Positions 35,256-43,955 are shown, counted from the stretch's first letter. The stretch: 64,000 bases of DNA from Kineosporiaceae bacterium (GCA_016713225.1 JADJPO010000003.1:682001-746000), one strand, 5' to 3'. The notes: generated from the letters alone by a model not told the origin. Numbers and translations: made by a program.

Positions 35256-36493
35256 GCGCTGACCACCACGTTCTTGTCCACCACGGTGATGCCGGACTCG
35301 GTGACCGTGTAGCCGCGTTCGCGATCCTCGTCCGGATCCATGCCGATCCGGGCACCCTCGGCGACCACCACGTTCTTGTCCAGGATCGCCCGGCGCACCA
35401 CGGCGTGCCGCCCGATCTCGACGTTGTCCATCAGGACGGCGTCACTGACCGTCGCCCACGAGTGCACGCCGACATTGGGCGACAGCACCGAGTTCTCGAC
35501 CAGCGCCCCGGACACCACGCATCCGGGCGAGACGATCGAGTTCACGGAATGCCCGATGCGGCCGTGCCACCCGTGCACGAACTTGGCCGGCGGCCAGGGG
35601 CCGAGGTGGGTGTAGATCGGCCACTCGTAGTTGTAGAGGTTGAACACCGGGTGCACCGAGACCAGGTCCATCTGGGCGTCGAAGTAGGCGTCCATGGTCC
35701 CCACGTCGCGCCAGTAGTCGCGGTCGCGAGCGGTCGAGCCGGGCACCTCGTTCTCGATGAAGTCGTAGACCGCCGCCTCACCCTTGGCCACGAAGGCCGG
35801 CACGATGTCGCCGCCCATGTCGTGCTTGGACGAGTCGAGGTCGGCGTCCGTGGTGACCGCCTCGATCAGCGCGTCGGCGTCGAAGACATAGTTGCCCATC
35901 GAGGCCAGCACCTGGTCTGGGGCGTCGGCCAGCCCGACCGGGTTCGTCGGCTTCTCGAGGAAGTCCGCGATGCGGGTGGGGTCGTCGGCCGAGGTCTGGA
36001 TCACGCCGAACTGATCGGCCAACGAGATCGGCTGCCGGATCGCCGCCACCGTGCAGCGCGCTCCCGAGGCGACGTGGGCGTCGACCATCTGGGCGAAGTC
36101 CATGCGATAGACGTGGTCCGCGCCGACCACCACCACGATGTCGGGCTTCTCGTCGTAGACCAGGTTCAGGCTCTGGAAGATCGCATCGGCGCTGCCCAGG
36201 TACCAGCGCTTGCCGACACGTTGCTGCGCCGGCACCGGGGCGACGTAGTTGCCGAGCATCGTCGACAGCCGCCACGCCTGCGAGATGTGGCGGTCGAGGC
36301 TGTGCGACTTGTACTGGGTCAACACCACGATGCGCAGGTACCGCGCATTGATCAGGTTGCTCAACGCGAAGTCGACCAACCGATAGACCCCGCCGAAGGG
36401 CACCGCAGGCTTGGCGCGGTCGGCGGTCAGGGGCATCAGACGCTTGCCCTCGCCACCGGCGAGGACGATTGCCATCACTCTGGGACTAGGCAT
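35252..36493 (-). CDS. glgC: glucose-1-phosphate adenylyltransferase
   Basis: Makes ADP-glucose from glucose-1-phosphate and ATP for glycogen and alpha-glucan synthesis (413 aa). N-terminal VLAGGEGKRLMPLTADRAKPAV is the nucleotidyltransferase loop; GSADAIFQSLN, VVGADHVYRMDF and the C-terminal left-handed beta-helix repeats (SVLSPNVGVHSWATV) are present. ATG 36493 has TAGGGT 7 nt upstream, indicating leaderless expression. Divergent from glgM. Confidence 0.96.
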   Translation of the reverse strand: MPSPRVMAIVLAGGEGKRLMPLTADRAKPAVPFGGVYRLVDFALSNLINARYLRIVVLTQYKSHSLDRHISQAWRLSTMLGNYVAPVPAQQRVGKRWYLGSADAIFQSLNLVYDEKPDIVVVVGADHVYRMDFAQMVDAHVASGARCTVAAIRQPISLADQFGVIQTSADDPTRIADFLEKPTNPVGLADAPDQVLASMGNYVFDADALIEAVTTDADLDSSKHDMGGDIVPAFVAKGEAAVYDFIENEVPGSTARDRDYWRDVGTMDAYFDAQMDLVSVHPVFNLYNYEWPIYTHLGPWPPAKFVHGWHGRIGHSVNSIVSPGCVVSGALVENSVLSPNVGVHSWATVSDAVLMDNVEIGRHAVVRRAILDKNVVVAEGARIGMDPDEDRERGYTVTESGITVVDKNVVVSA

Positions 36494-36500
36494 GCCTCAG

Positions 36501-36534
36501 ACCCTATGGCTTGCGGAGCCCTGCACACTACGGT
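36501..36534. promoter_or_regulatory. paired divergent leaderless promoters of glgC and glgM
   Basis: The 48-bp gap contains TAGGGT on the minus strand (36501-36506), 7 nt before glgC ATG, and TACGGT on the plus strand (36529-36534), 7 nt before glgM GTG 36542. Polymerases at the two sites would overlap. Confidence 0.5.
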
Positions 36535-36541
36535 GATCGGT

Positions 36542-37726
36542 GTGCGTATCGACCTATTGACCAGGGAGTACCCGCCGAATGTCTACGGCGGGGCCGGCGT
36601 CCATGTGGAGAACCTCGCCGAGGTGCTGCGAAGCCGCGCCGAGGTGCGCGTCAGAGCCTTCGGTGAACCTCGTGCCGAGGCCGGTGTCACCGGGTACCCG
36701 GACCTGCCCCAGCTGGCGCAGGCCAACGCCGCGCTGCGGGTGATGGGGGTCGACCTCGCGATCGCCGCCGACTGTGTCGGCGCCGACGTCGTCCACTCGC
36801 ACACCTGGTATGCCAACCTGGCCGGCCACCTCGCCGGGTTGCTGTACGACATCCCGCACGTGCTCAGCGCCCACAGCCTCGAACCGCTACGGCCGTGGAA
36901 GGCCGAACAGCTCGGGGGTGGCTATGCGCTCTCGTCGTGGGTCGAGAAGACCGCCTACCTCGGCGCCGCCGGGGTGATCGCGGTCAGTGGTGGCATGCGC
37001 AAGGACATCCTGCGCAGTTACCCGCAGGTCGACCCCGACACGGTGCACGTGGTGCACAACGGCATCGACCTGTCGGGCTGGAACCGAGACGAGAACCCGG
37101 ACGTCGTGCGCGCGGCGGGTATCGATCCCGACCGACCGTCCATCGTCTTCGTGGGGCGCATCACACGCCAGAAGGGCCTGCCCTACCTGCTGCGCGCCGC
37201 CCGCCGCCTGCCCGCCGACGTGCAACTCGTGCTCTGCGCCGGAGCCCCCGACACCAAGGAGATCATGGCCGAGGTCTCGGGCCTGGTCGCCGAACTGCAG
37301 ACCGAGCGCAGCGGCGTGGTCTGGATCGAGCGGATGTTGCCGCGCGAGGAGCTCTGCCAGGTGCTCTCGGCGGCGACGACGTTCGTGTGCCCGTCCGTGT
37401 ACGAGCCGCTGGGCATCGTCAACCTCGAGGCCATGGCCTGCGAGGCGGCCGTCGTCGGAACCGCCACCGGCGGGATCCCCGAGGTGGTGGACGACGGCGT
37501 CACCGGTCGGCTGGTACCCATCGAGCAGGTGCAGGACGGGACCGGTACCCCGACCGACGAGGAGCGCTTCGTGGCGGACCTGGCCGAGGTGCTCACCGAC
37601 GTGACCTCCGATCCCTCCCGTGCCCGGGCCATGGGACGAGCCGGACGGCAACGTGCCGAGGATCACTTCTCGTGGGACGCGATCGCCGATCGGACCATGG
37701 AGGTCTACCAGGCCGTCGCGCGCTGA
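36542..37726 (+). CDS. glgM: GT4 glycosyltransferase GlgM / actinobacterial glycogen synthase
   Basis: Retaining GT-B glycosyltransferase (394 aa). TREYPPNVYGGAGVHVENLAEVLR, HSHTWYANLAG, VGRITRQKGLPYLLRAA and the C-terminal PSVYEPLGIVNLEAMACEAAV (E-x7-E) fit the family. In mycobacteria the orthologue Rv1212c makes maltose-1-phosphate from ADP-glucose and glucose-1-phosphate for the GlgE pathway; older annotation calls it glycogen synthase glgA. It is paired with glgC, which supplies ADP-glucose. Confidence 0.88.
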   Translation: MRIDLLTREYPPNVYGGAGVHVENLAEVLRSRAEVRVRAFGEPRAEAGVTGYPDLPQLAQANAALRVMGVDLAIAADCVGADVVHSHTWYANLAGHLAGLLYDIPHVLSAHSLEPLRPWKAEQLGGGYALSSWVEKTAYLGAAGVIAVSGGMRKDILRSYPQVDPDTVHVVHNGIDLSGWNRDENPDVVRAAGIDPDRPSIVFVGRITRQKGLPYLLRAARRLPADVQLVLCAGAPDTKEIMAEVSGLVAELQTERSGVVWIERMLPREELCQVLSAATTFVCPSVYEPLGIVNLEAMACEAAVVGTATGGIPEVVDDGVTGRLVPIEQVQDGTGTPTDEERFVADLAEVLTDVTSDPSRARAMGRAGRQRAEDHFSWDAIADRTMEVYQAVAR

Positions 37727-37849
37727 CCTGCGCGATCAGGACCGACCCACGCGATCAGGAGCGCGACACCGCGCGAGGAGAAGCACCTTTTGTCCCGACC
37801 TGTCGTGAGGGTCGGGTCACACTCGGGCCACGGGGGGCATCCTCGCCCC

Positions 37850-37855
37850 TAGCAT
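37850..37855 (+). promoter_or_regulatory. candidate leaderless promoter -10 box of the vapBC-like pair
   Basis: TAGCAT ends 6 nt before ATG 37862. Confidence 0.4.
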
Positions 37856-37861
37856 CGAAAC

Positions 37862-38119
37862 ATGCGCACCACGGTGTCCATCTCGGACGAGCTGCTGCTG
37901 GCAGCCAAGCGCCTGGCGCGTCGTCGTGGTCAGACCCTCGGCGATCTGGTGGATGCGGCGCTGCGGCGTGAGCTGACCCAGCCCGAGACCCTCGCCGCTC
38001 GACCCGAGGTGCCCGTGTTCGCCGGTAAGGGTGGGCTGCGGGCCAGCGTCGATCCCGCCTCGGGCCGTCCGCCCGGCACGCCGGCGCCGCGCCGGCGCGG
38101 CCTGGACGCCCTGCGCTGA
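37862..38119 (+). CDS. VapB-like ribbon-helix-helix antitoxin
   Basis: An 85-aa protein whose first 45 residues, RTTVSISDELLLAAKRLARR and following, are a ribbon-helix-helix DNA-binding domain. The rest is proline/arginine-rich and would be the toxin-binding tail. It precedes a PIN-domain gene by 7 bp. Such antitoxins neutralise the toxin and repress the operon. Confidence 0.85.
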   Translation: MRTTVSISDELLLAAKRLARRRGQTLGDLVDAALRRELTQPETLAARPEVPVFAGKGGLRASVDPASGRPPGTPAPRRRGLDALR

Positions 38120-38126
38120 GGCCGGC

Positions 38127-38555
38127 ATGTACGTGCTGGACATGGGTGTGGTCCTGGCCATGCACCGCGCCGACCACCCCGCCCACGATCGGGTCAGGCC
38201 CTGGTTCGAGGAGCTCCTGGACGGCACGGAGCAGTTCGCCGTGCCCCGGCCGGTCTGGGCCTCGTTCCTGCGCCATGCCACCGATCCGGCCATCTTCGTG
38301 GAGCCCACCCCTGCCGCCACGGCCTTCGACTTCATCGACGCGGTGTGCGCGCAGCCGCTGTTCCTCCCGGTCGAGGCCGGCCCTCGGCACCTGCGTCTGC
38401 TCCGCACCCTGTGTGTGGACGCCCCGGCCCTGTCATCCCTGGTTCCGGTCGCCGTGGTGGCCGCGATCGCTGCCGAACATCACTGCATCGTGGCCACGCT
38501 GGACGAGGCGATCACCCGCTTCTCGGGTGTGAGTCACCTGCTGCTCGGCCACTGA
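38127..38555 (+). CDS. PIN-domain VapC-like protein, one catalytic aspartate missing
   Basis: A 142-aa PIN protein of the TA-VapC family. D5 (MYVLDMGVVLA), E117 (AIAAEHHC) and D126 (VATLDEAITRF) are kept, and VPRPVWASFLRHATDP is typical of the subgroup. At the usual VPDAHLA position it reads VPVAVVA (V108), so one metal-binding Asp is absent. RNase activity may be weakened or lost. Its 3' end overlaps the convergent gene by 44 bp. Confidence 0.82.
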   Translation: MYVLDMGVVLAMHRADHPAHDRVRPWFEELLDGTEQFAVPRPVWASFLRHATDPAIFVEPTPAATAFDFIDAVCAQPLFLPVEAGPRHLRLLRTLCVDAPALSSLVPVAVVAAIAAEHHCIVATLDEAITRFSGVSHLLLGH

Positions 38556-39339
38556 CGGCGACGTTGTTCGCGGCGGCCGCCACGGCGCGCCGAGCCACCT
38601 CGTCCAGTCCGCGCAACACCCCGCGGCGCTGGTCGGCCTCCCATCCGCTCAGTGCTCCGCCGTCGTCGGTCAGGGCGAGGGCGACCAGCCCACGCAGCCG
38701 CAGCCCGGTGGCCATGGTCTCGAGGGCACGGGGCGTGACGGCGGCCGGCAGCCGGCGGGCATCCAGGCGCGCCGCGGTGAGGTCGGCCCAGGTGCCGGCC
38801 AGATCGTCACGCCAGCGGGCGACGTCCAACGTCTCGAGCAGTCGGGTGGCCTGCAGCAGCCCCATCCGCAGTTCGCGGTCGGCCTCGGTCAGCGACAGGA
38901 CGTCCGCGGGTCGGCGCACGTCGACGACATGCGCCGTCCAGGTGACCAGGGATCCCGGCTCGAGGGCCGAGCCGAAGGCCTGGTGTCGCGGCACCAGGCC
39001 CAGGGCCACCGTGGCGTCGGCGACCTGGGCGTGGCCGGGCGCTGCCCAGGGCGGCTCGGCGATCACGCACTCGCCCGCGTCACAGGCCAGGGCGTTGAAC
39101 GCCGCCGGTCCGGGTAGACCCCGGGGATCACCGGGCACCGGCAGCACCACGCGCAGGGTGCGCACCCCGGTGCTGCGCCAGACGGTGAGGATCTCGGCCG
39201 GATCGACGCCGTCCGGGCCCGGTTCATCGTCCGGTAGGGCGGCCGACTCGGCAGCCCGGGACAGCGGGATCTCGCCGCGCAGTGCGGCCGTCCCCCAGGT
39301 GGCCAGCACAACGGCGCGGGGGAGTTCGAGCCACGACAC
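38512..39339 (-). CDS. conserved actinobacterial hypothetical protein (Rv1486c-like position)
   Basis: A 275-aa soluble protein with no motif that I recognise. It lacks signal peptide and transmembrane segments and is rich in Ala, Arg and Leu. By place, length and orientation, just ahead of the NfeD/SPFH genes, it may correspond to Rv1486c of M. tuberculosis; this is a synteny argument only. GTG 39339 is supported by TAGGCT 6 nt upstream. Confidence 0.7.
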   Translation of the reverse strand: MSWLELPRAVVLATWGTAALRGEIPLSRAAESAALPDDEPGPDGVDPAEILTVWRSTGVRTLRVVLPVPGDPRGLPGPAAFNALACDAGECVIAEPPWAAPGHAQVADATVALGLVPRHQAFGSALEPGSLVTWTAHVVDVRRPADVLSLTEADRELRMGLLQATRLLETLDVARWRDDLAGTWADLTAARLDARRLPAAVTPRALETMATGLRLRGLVALALTDDGGALSGWEADQRRGVLRGLDEVARRAVAAAANNVAVSGRAAGDSHPRSG

Positions 39340-39345
39340 CCGGTG

Positions 39346-39384
39346 AGCCTACGCGCGCGGGCCTGGTGCCCGATCCCCTAGGGT
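39346..39384. promoter_or_regulatory. divergent leaderless promoters for the hypothetical gene and the ABC ATPase
   Basis: TAGGCT on the minus strand (39346-39351) is 6 nt before GTG 39339. TAGGGT on the plus strand (39379-39384) is 8 nt before ATG 39393. The two -10 boxes share a 53-bp gap. Confidence 0.45.
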
Positions 39385-39392
39385 CTGGCCTC

Positions 39393-40184
39393 ATGGGTGA
39401 CGTTCTCGACCTGGTTTCGGTCAGTGTCGTCCGGGACGGCGCGCGCCTCCTGGACCAGGTCACCTGGAGTGTGGACGAGGGCGAACGCTGGGTGATCCTG
39501 GGTCCCAACGGCGCCGGCAAGACCACCCTGCTGCAGATCGCCGCGGCGCGACTGCACCCGACCTCCGGGGTGGCCACGGTGCTCGGCGAGCGACTCGGTG
39601 CGGTTGACGTGTTCGAGCTGCGCCCGCGCATCGGGTTGTCCAGTGCCGCGTTCGCGGATTCCCTGCCCGGCCACGAGAAGGTCGGCGACGTCGTGCTCAC
39701 CGCGGCGTACGCCGTCGCCGGTCGCTGGAACGAGGAGTACGACGCCGTCGACCACCGACGCGGCGGTGACCTGTTGGGGGCCTTCGGTGTGGCGCACCTG
39801 GCCGAGCGCCGCTACGGCACGCTCAGCGAGGGGGAACGCAAGCGGGTGCAACTGGCCCGTTCGCTGATGACCGACCCCGAGATCCTGTTGCTCGACGAGC
39901 CGGGCGCCGGGCTCGATCTGGGTGGTCGCGAGACCCTGGTCGCCGATCTCGCCGAACTGGCCCGTGACCACCGCTCACCGGTGCTCGTGGTGGTCACCCA
40001 CCACGTGGAGGAGATCCCGCCGGGATTCACCCATGCGCTGTTGGTGCGTCAGGGCACGGTTGTGGCCGGCGGCCCGTTGGAACAGGTACTGACGGACGAG
40101 CATCTCAGCGCCACCTTCGACGTCCCGTTGCACATCGAGCGGGCCGACGGTCGGTGGACGGCACGCAAGCGCTCGGACGGCTAG
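39393..40184 (+). CDS. ABC transporter ATP-binding protein (ModF-like)
   Basis: Stand-alone nucleotide-binding protein (263 aa): GPNGAGKTTLL, LSEGERKRVQLARSL, ILLLDEPGAGLDL and VVVTHHVEEIPPGF. The EIPPGF end of the H-loop and absence of a permease gene nearby match the YlmA/ModF-like group, whose cellular role is not well defined. A stem-loop follows the stop. Confidence 0.88.
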   Translation: MGDVLDLVSVSVVRDGARLLDQVTWSVDEGERWVILGPNGAGKTTLLQIAAARLHPTSGVATVLGERLGAVDVFELRPRIGLSSAAFADSLPGHEKVGDVVLTAAYAVAGRWNEEYDAVDHRRGGDLLGAFGVAHLAERRYGTLSEGERKRVQLARSLMTDPEILLLDEPGAGLDLGGRETLVADLAELARDHRSPVLVVVTHHVEEIPPGFTHALLVRQGTVVAGGPLEQVLTDEHLSATFDVPLHIERADGRWTARKRSDG

Positions 40185-40185
40185 G

Positions 40186-40202
40186 CGGCCCGGAACGGGC
40201 CG
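40186..40202 (+). terminator. short perfect stem-loop after the ABC ATPase gene
   Basis: CGGCCCG (40186-40192), loop GAA, CGGGCCG (40196-40202). Very stable but without a following T-tract. It lies between the ATPase stop and the NfeD ribosome site. Confidence 0.5.
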
Positions 40203-40239
40203 ACGCGACAGGAGGTCTGCCTTCCTGGAAGGGGGAGCG

Positions 40240-40731
40240 GTGGAACCGAAGGACTCGCTGGGCCTGATCTGGGTGGCGATCGCCATCGTGGCCGGGGTCG
40301 TCGAGGTGTTCACCCTCGATCTGATCTTCCTGATGGTGGCCGGTGGTGCTCTGGTGGCCGCCGCGACCGCGGTCGTCAGTGGCAGCGTCACCCTCTCGAT
40401 CCTCGCCTTCGCCCTCTCCACCGTGCTGCTGCTGCTGGGTGCCCGTCCCCCGCTGCGGAACTACATGCTCCGCCGGCTGCCGGCCGAGGCCATGCACACC
40501 GATGCGCTGGTGGGGCGTCTGGCCGAGGTCACCGAGGCGGTCGATTCCACCGACGGCCGGGTCCGAATCGGCGGAGAGGTGTGGAGCGCACGCCTCGAGG
40601 GCGACGAACCAGCGGTCGCGCCGGGCCACAGCGTGCGCGTGCTGCGTATCGACGGAGCCACGGCCGTGGTGCGTTACCAGCACCCCGAGACCCCACCCCA
40701 CGGTGCACCACGGGTGTCACCGACCGACTGA
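40240..40731 (+). CDS. NfeD-family membrane protein
   Basis: A 163-aa protein with two or three hydrophobic helices (WVAIAIVAGVVEVFTLDLIFLM onward) and a C-terminal OB-fold domain (LVGRLAEVTEAVDSTDGRVRIGGEVWSA). NfeD proteins partner with SPFH proteins in membrane microdomains. The GTG follows GGAAGGGGGAG. The SPFH gene begins 59 bp downstream, the usual pairing (Rv1487-Rv1488 order). Confidence 0.92.
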   Translation: MEPKDSLGLIWVAIAIVAGVVEVFTLDLIFLMVAGGALVAAATAVVSGSVTLSILAFALSTVLLLLGARPPLRNYMLRRLPAEAMHTDALVGRLAEVTEAVDSTDGRVRIGGEVWSARLEGDEPAVAPGHSVRVLRIDGATAVVRYQHPETPPHGAPRVSPTD

Positions 40732-40790
40732 TCGAAGCGCCTGCCGATCTACCGGCCGGCGTCGACTCACGAGAACTGTCTGGAGAGGTC

Positions 40791-41900
40791 ATGGAACTTC
40801 CCGGAGTGGCGGCACTCGTCGTCCTGCTCCTCTTGGTGATCTTCGTTCTGCTCACGGTGTCGCGCGCGGTGCGCATCGTGCCGCAGGCGACATCGGTGAT
40901 CGTCGAACGGCTCGGGCGCTACTCCCGAACGCTCAGCCCGGGACTGCACTTCCTGGTGCCGTTCGTCGACCGGCCCCGGGCGGTCGTCGACCTGCGTGAA
41001 CAGGTGGTGAGCTTCCCACCGCAACCCGTGATCACCTCGGACAACCTCGTGGTGCACATCGACACCGTGATCTACTTCCAGCCCACCGACCCCAAGTCTG
41101 CGGTCTACGAGATCGCCAACTACATCGTGGGTATCGAGCAGCTCACCGTCACCACGCTGCGCAACGTGATCGGCTCGCTGGATCTGGAGCAGACGCTCAC
41201 CAGCCGCGACAACATCAACGCCCAGCTGCGCGGTGTCCTGGACGACGCGACCGGTCGGTGGGGGATCCGGGTCAACCGGGTCGAGCTCAAGGCCATCGAC
41301 CCGCCGCCCAGCGTGCAGGACTCGATGGAGAAGCAGATGCGCGCCGAGCGGGACCGCCGCGCCGCCATCCTCACCGCCGAGGGCGTCAAGCAGTCCCAGA
41401 TCCTCACCGCGGAGGGCGACAAGCAGTCCTCGATCCTTCGGGCCGAGGGCCAGGCCCAGGCCGCGATCCTGAAGGCGCAGGGTGAGGCCCGGGCGATCCA
41501 GCAGGTCTTCGATGCCATTCACCGGGGCAACCCGGACTCGAAGTTGCTGGCCTACCAGTACCTGCAGATGCTGCCGCAGATCGCCAACAGCCCGTCCAAC
41601 AAGGTGTGGATCGTGCCGACCGAGCTGACGCAGGCTCTCAAGGGGATCGGAGCGGCCCTCGGCGGCGACTCCGACGGCACGGGAACCTGGACCCCCGGAC
41701 CCATGGGCGCCGCCGAACTCGGCGGGCTCGGTGCCGCCACGCTGGAGGACCCGAACGTCGCCCTGCAACGGGCGCGGGCCGAGGCCGCCGGCGCCGAGGG
41801 CGAGGTGCGACAGGCCGAGATCGGGGCGAGTGGACGGCACGGTTCTGCGTCCCACCCGTCGTCGACCCAGCACCCCCCGACGTCCGAGCCGCCGGCCTGA
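40791..41900 (+). CDS. SPFH/band 7 (stomatin/QmcA-like) membrane protein
   Basis: Membrane-anchored SPFH protein (369 aa). One N-terminal helix (VAALVVLLLLVIFVLLTVS) is followed by the band-7 domain (IVPQATSVIVERLGRYSRTL ... VDLREQVVSFPPQPVITSDN). The alanine/glutamate-rich region RRAAILTAEGVKQSQILTAE forms a repeated coiled coil. Such proteins oligomerise and organise membrane domains or proteases. The C-terminal tail is low-complexity. ATG 40791 follows GGAGAGG. Confidence 0.93.
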   Translation: MELPGVAALVVLLLLVIFVLLTVSRAVRIVPQATSVIVERLGRYSRTLSPGLHFLVPFVDRPRAVVDLREQVVSFPPQPVITSDNLVVHIDTVIYFQPTDPKSAVYEIANYIVGIEQLTVTTLRNVIGSLDLEQTLTSRDNINAQLRGVLDDATGRWGIRVNRVELKAIDPPPSVQDSMEKQMRAERDRRAAILTAEGVKQSQILTAEGDKQSSILRAEGQAQAAILKAQGEARAIQQVFDAIHRGNPDSKLLAYQYLQMLPQIANSPSNKVWIVPTELTQALKGIGAALGGDSDGTGTWTPGPMGAAELGGLGAATLEDPNVALQRARAEAAGAEGEVRQAEIGASGRHGSASHPSSTQHPPTSEPPA

Positions 41901-41937
41901 GGGGCCCGCGGCCCGAGCTCTCGTCGAGTGGAACCGA

Positions 41938-43059
41938 TCACGCGCCGCGGGCGATGATCGCGCGTTCGGCGGCCAGCACCAGGTCGACGTACCACTGGGC
42001 ATGGTTGTAGGCCAACAAGGCGCGTTGTACCCCGGCGTCCGAGGCATCCAGCCCACTGGCGCACAGGTAACGCGCTGCCGCCGGGATGGCGTCGGCAGGG
42101 TTCCAGGGGTCGGCCTTGCCGTCGCCGTCACCATCGACTCCGTAGGAGGCGAAGGTTGCCGGCATGAACTGCATCGGACCGATGGCACCGGCCGAACTCG
42201 GCCCGTTGTTGCGGCCGTGGCCACTCTCGACCTGCCCCACGGCGGCGAGCAGGGTCCAGCGCAAACCGGCGCAGGTCCCGGCCGCCGCGCGGTAAGCCTG
42301 CTCGTACGGTGCGGGGATGCCCAGGGCGGTGACCGGGCCGACCACCTCGGACGTCGTGGCCGCACTGCGTTGCGCGGCCGCCAGGGCCGCGGCCGCCTCC
42401 TCGGCGGCTCGTAGCTGCCGGGCTTGTGCGGACAGTGTCGCGAGGTGGTCCTGGGCCTGACGCAGGACGAGCTGGGCGGCCTCGCTCTCCTCGGCGAGCC
42501 GGTTGGCCGCCTGGGCCATCCGGCTGGTCGCCGCGTCGGCGGCCACCGCGCGATCGGAGGCGAGCGCGGCGTTCTCCTCGGAGGTCTGCACCGCCTGGCC
42601 CGCGGCACGCACCACGCCCTCACCGACCCTGCGGCCGACGCTGAGGCGCCACAACGCGTCCTGCACCGACTCGGCGTCCAACACGGCCGCTGTGAGGCTG
42701 GTGCCACCGCCGGTGTAGAGCGCCCGCACGCGGGCCGCCTGCTGCGCCCGGGTCGCCCGCACCTGATCCTCGGCCTCCTGCCGGTCGGTGTCCGTGCTCG
42801 CCACGGCCGAGAACGCCGCCGCGAGCTCGCGCATCGCGGCATCCGCGGCGCTCGACCGGCGTCGGTACTCGCTGGTCAGCGCCTGGACTCGAGTAGCGGC
42901 CTCGGCGGCCTCCGCGCGGGCAGCGGCCGAGGTTCGGGGGCCGGGAGCGGCGGCGACGGCGGACGCCTGGGCACTCGGGGCGCCGTGGAGCACCGGGCAC
43001 AGCAGCGCCGCAGCGATCGCCGTCCACCCGGTCCACCCGGTACGCCGCACCTGTCCCAC
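41938..43059 (-). CDS. secreted lytic transglycosylase with N-terminal coiled coil
   Basis: Exported peptidoglycan-cleaving enzyme (373 aa). A signal peptide (GWTAIAAALLCPVLHGAPSAQA) leads into a long Ala-rich coiled coil (about residues 40-235), then an SLT domain. Catalytic Glu is in VGQVESGHGRNNGPSSAGAI, followed by GPMQFMPATFASYG. A DGDGDGKADPWNPADAI loop resembles a Ca2+ site. The coiled coil may be an autoregulatory or docking part, as in RipA-like hydrolases. The start may be this GTG or one three codons downstream. Confidence 0.9.
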   Translation of the reverse strand: MGQVRRTGWTGWTAIAAALLCPVLHGAPSAQASAVAAAPGPRTSAAARAEAAEAATRVQALTSEYRRRSSAADAAMRELAAAFSAVASTDTDRQEAEDQVRATRAQQAARVRALYTGGGTSLTAAVLDAESVQDALWRLSVGRRVGEGVVRAAGQAVQTSEENAALASDRAVAADAATSRMAQAANRLAEESEAAQLVLRQAQDHLATLSAQARQLRAAEEAAAALAAAQRSAATTSEVVGPVTALGIPAPYEQAYRAAAGTCAGLRWTLLAAVGQVESGHGRNNGPSSAGAIGPMQFMPATFASYGVDGDGDGKADPWNPADAIPAAARYLCASGLDASDAGVQRALLAYNHAQWYVDLVLAAERAIIARGA

Positions 43060-43120
43060 CTGGGTGTTGTCGGGACGGCAGCCGCCGGACTCCAGCGGCG
43101 AGGCGCCGGAGCCACCCGGA

Positions 43121-43126
43121 TAGCCT
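43121..43126 (+). promoter_or_regulatory. candidate leaderless promoter -10 box of the TauE gene
   Basis: TAGCCT ends 7 nt before GTG 43134. Confidence 0.4.
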
Positions 43127-43133
43127 CCTGTTC

Positions 43134-43955
43134 GTGGACCTCACGGATGCAGCAGCGATCACCCTGGCCGCCGTGGGTGCCGGGGCGATCAACACCGTGG
43201 TGGGTTCGGGCACCCTCATCACCTTCCCCACCCTGCTCGCCCTCGGTTACGCGCCGGTGACGGCCAACGTGTCGAACAACATCGGCCTGGTCTTCGGCGG
43301 CATCAGTGGCACCTGGGGGTACCGCCGGGAGCTGGCCGGTCAGCGGGGACTCCTGCTGCGGCTGGCACCGATGTCGGCGCTGGGGGCCGTCACCGGCGCC
43401 CTCGCCCTGCTGTGGTTACCGGCCCGGGCCTTCGAGGCGATCGTGCCGGTACTCATCGGATTGGCCCTGGTGCTGGTACTGGCTCAGCCCCGGATCGCTG
43501 CGACGATGTCCCGGCGCCGTGCCGAGCTAACGACGCCAGGGGCGGAATCGACCACCGAGTCGACGGCAGATCTGCCCGACCGTGGCCCGTCCGGCCGAAC
43601 CGGCACGGCCTTGACCGTGGGGACGGCGCTGGCCGGGGTCTACGGCGGCTACTTCGGCGCGGCCCAGGGGGTCTTGCTGATCGGCCTGCTCGGCTCGCTG
43701 CTGACGCAGTCACTGCAGCGGGTCAACGCGGCGAAGAACCTGCTGTCCGTGGTGGTCAACCTGGTCGCGGCGCTCACCTTCCTGCTGGTTCGTCCGGCCG
43801 CCGCCGACCCGGCCGTCATCGCGCTGATCGCGGCAGGGTCCATCGTCGGGGGAGTGCTCGGCGCCCGTGTCGGCCGCTGGCTGCCGCAGCCGGTGTTGCG
43901 CGGGCTGATCGTCGTGGTGGGGGTCGTGGCCATCGTGCGGTTGGTCACCCGATGA
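43134..43955 (+). CDS. TauE/SafE-family membrane transporter
   Basis: Integral membrane protein (273 aa, about eight helices) of the sulfite exporter TauE/SafE family. GAGAINTVVGSGTLITFPTLL and YGGYFGAAQGVLLIGLLG are the two internal-repeat signatures. It exports small anions such as sulfite or organosulfur acids; the exact substrate is unknown. The stop overlaps the next ATG (ATGA). Confidence 0.9.
   Translation: MDLTDAAAITLAAVGAGAINTVVGSGTLITFPTLLALGYAPVTANVSNNIGLVFGGISGTWGYRRELAGQRGLLLRLAPMSALGAVTGALALLWLPARAFEAIVPVLIGLALVLVLAQPRIAATMSRRRAELTTPGAESTTESTADLPDRGPSGRTGTALTVGTALAGVYGGYFGAAQGVLLIGLLGSLLTQSLQRVNAAKNLLSVVVNLVAALTFLLVRPAAADPAVIALIAAGSIVGGVLGARVGRWLPQPVLRGLIVVVGVVAIVRLVTR

Noticed and set aside
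40767..42842. 691-aa minus-strand open frame through the SPFH and transglycosylase genes
   Set aside because: It covers SPFH in antisense and the transglycosylase in a wrong frame. Both real genes have clear domains.
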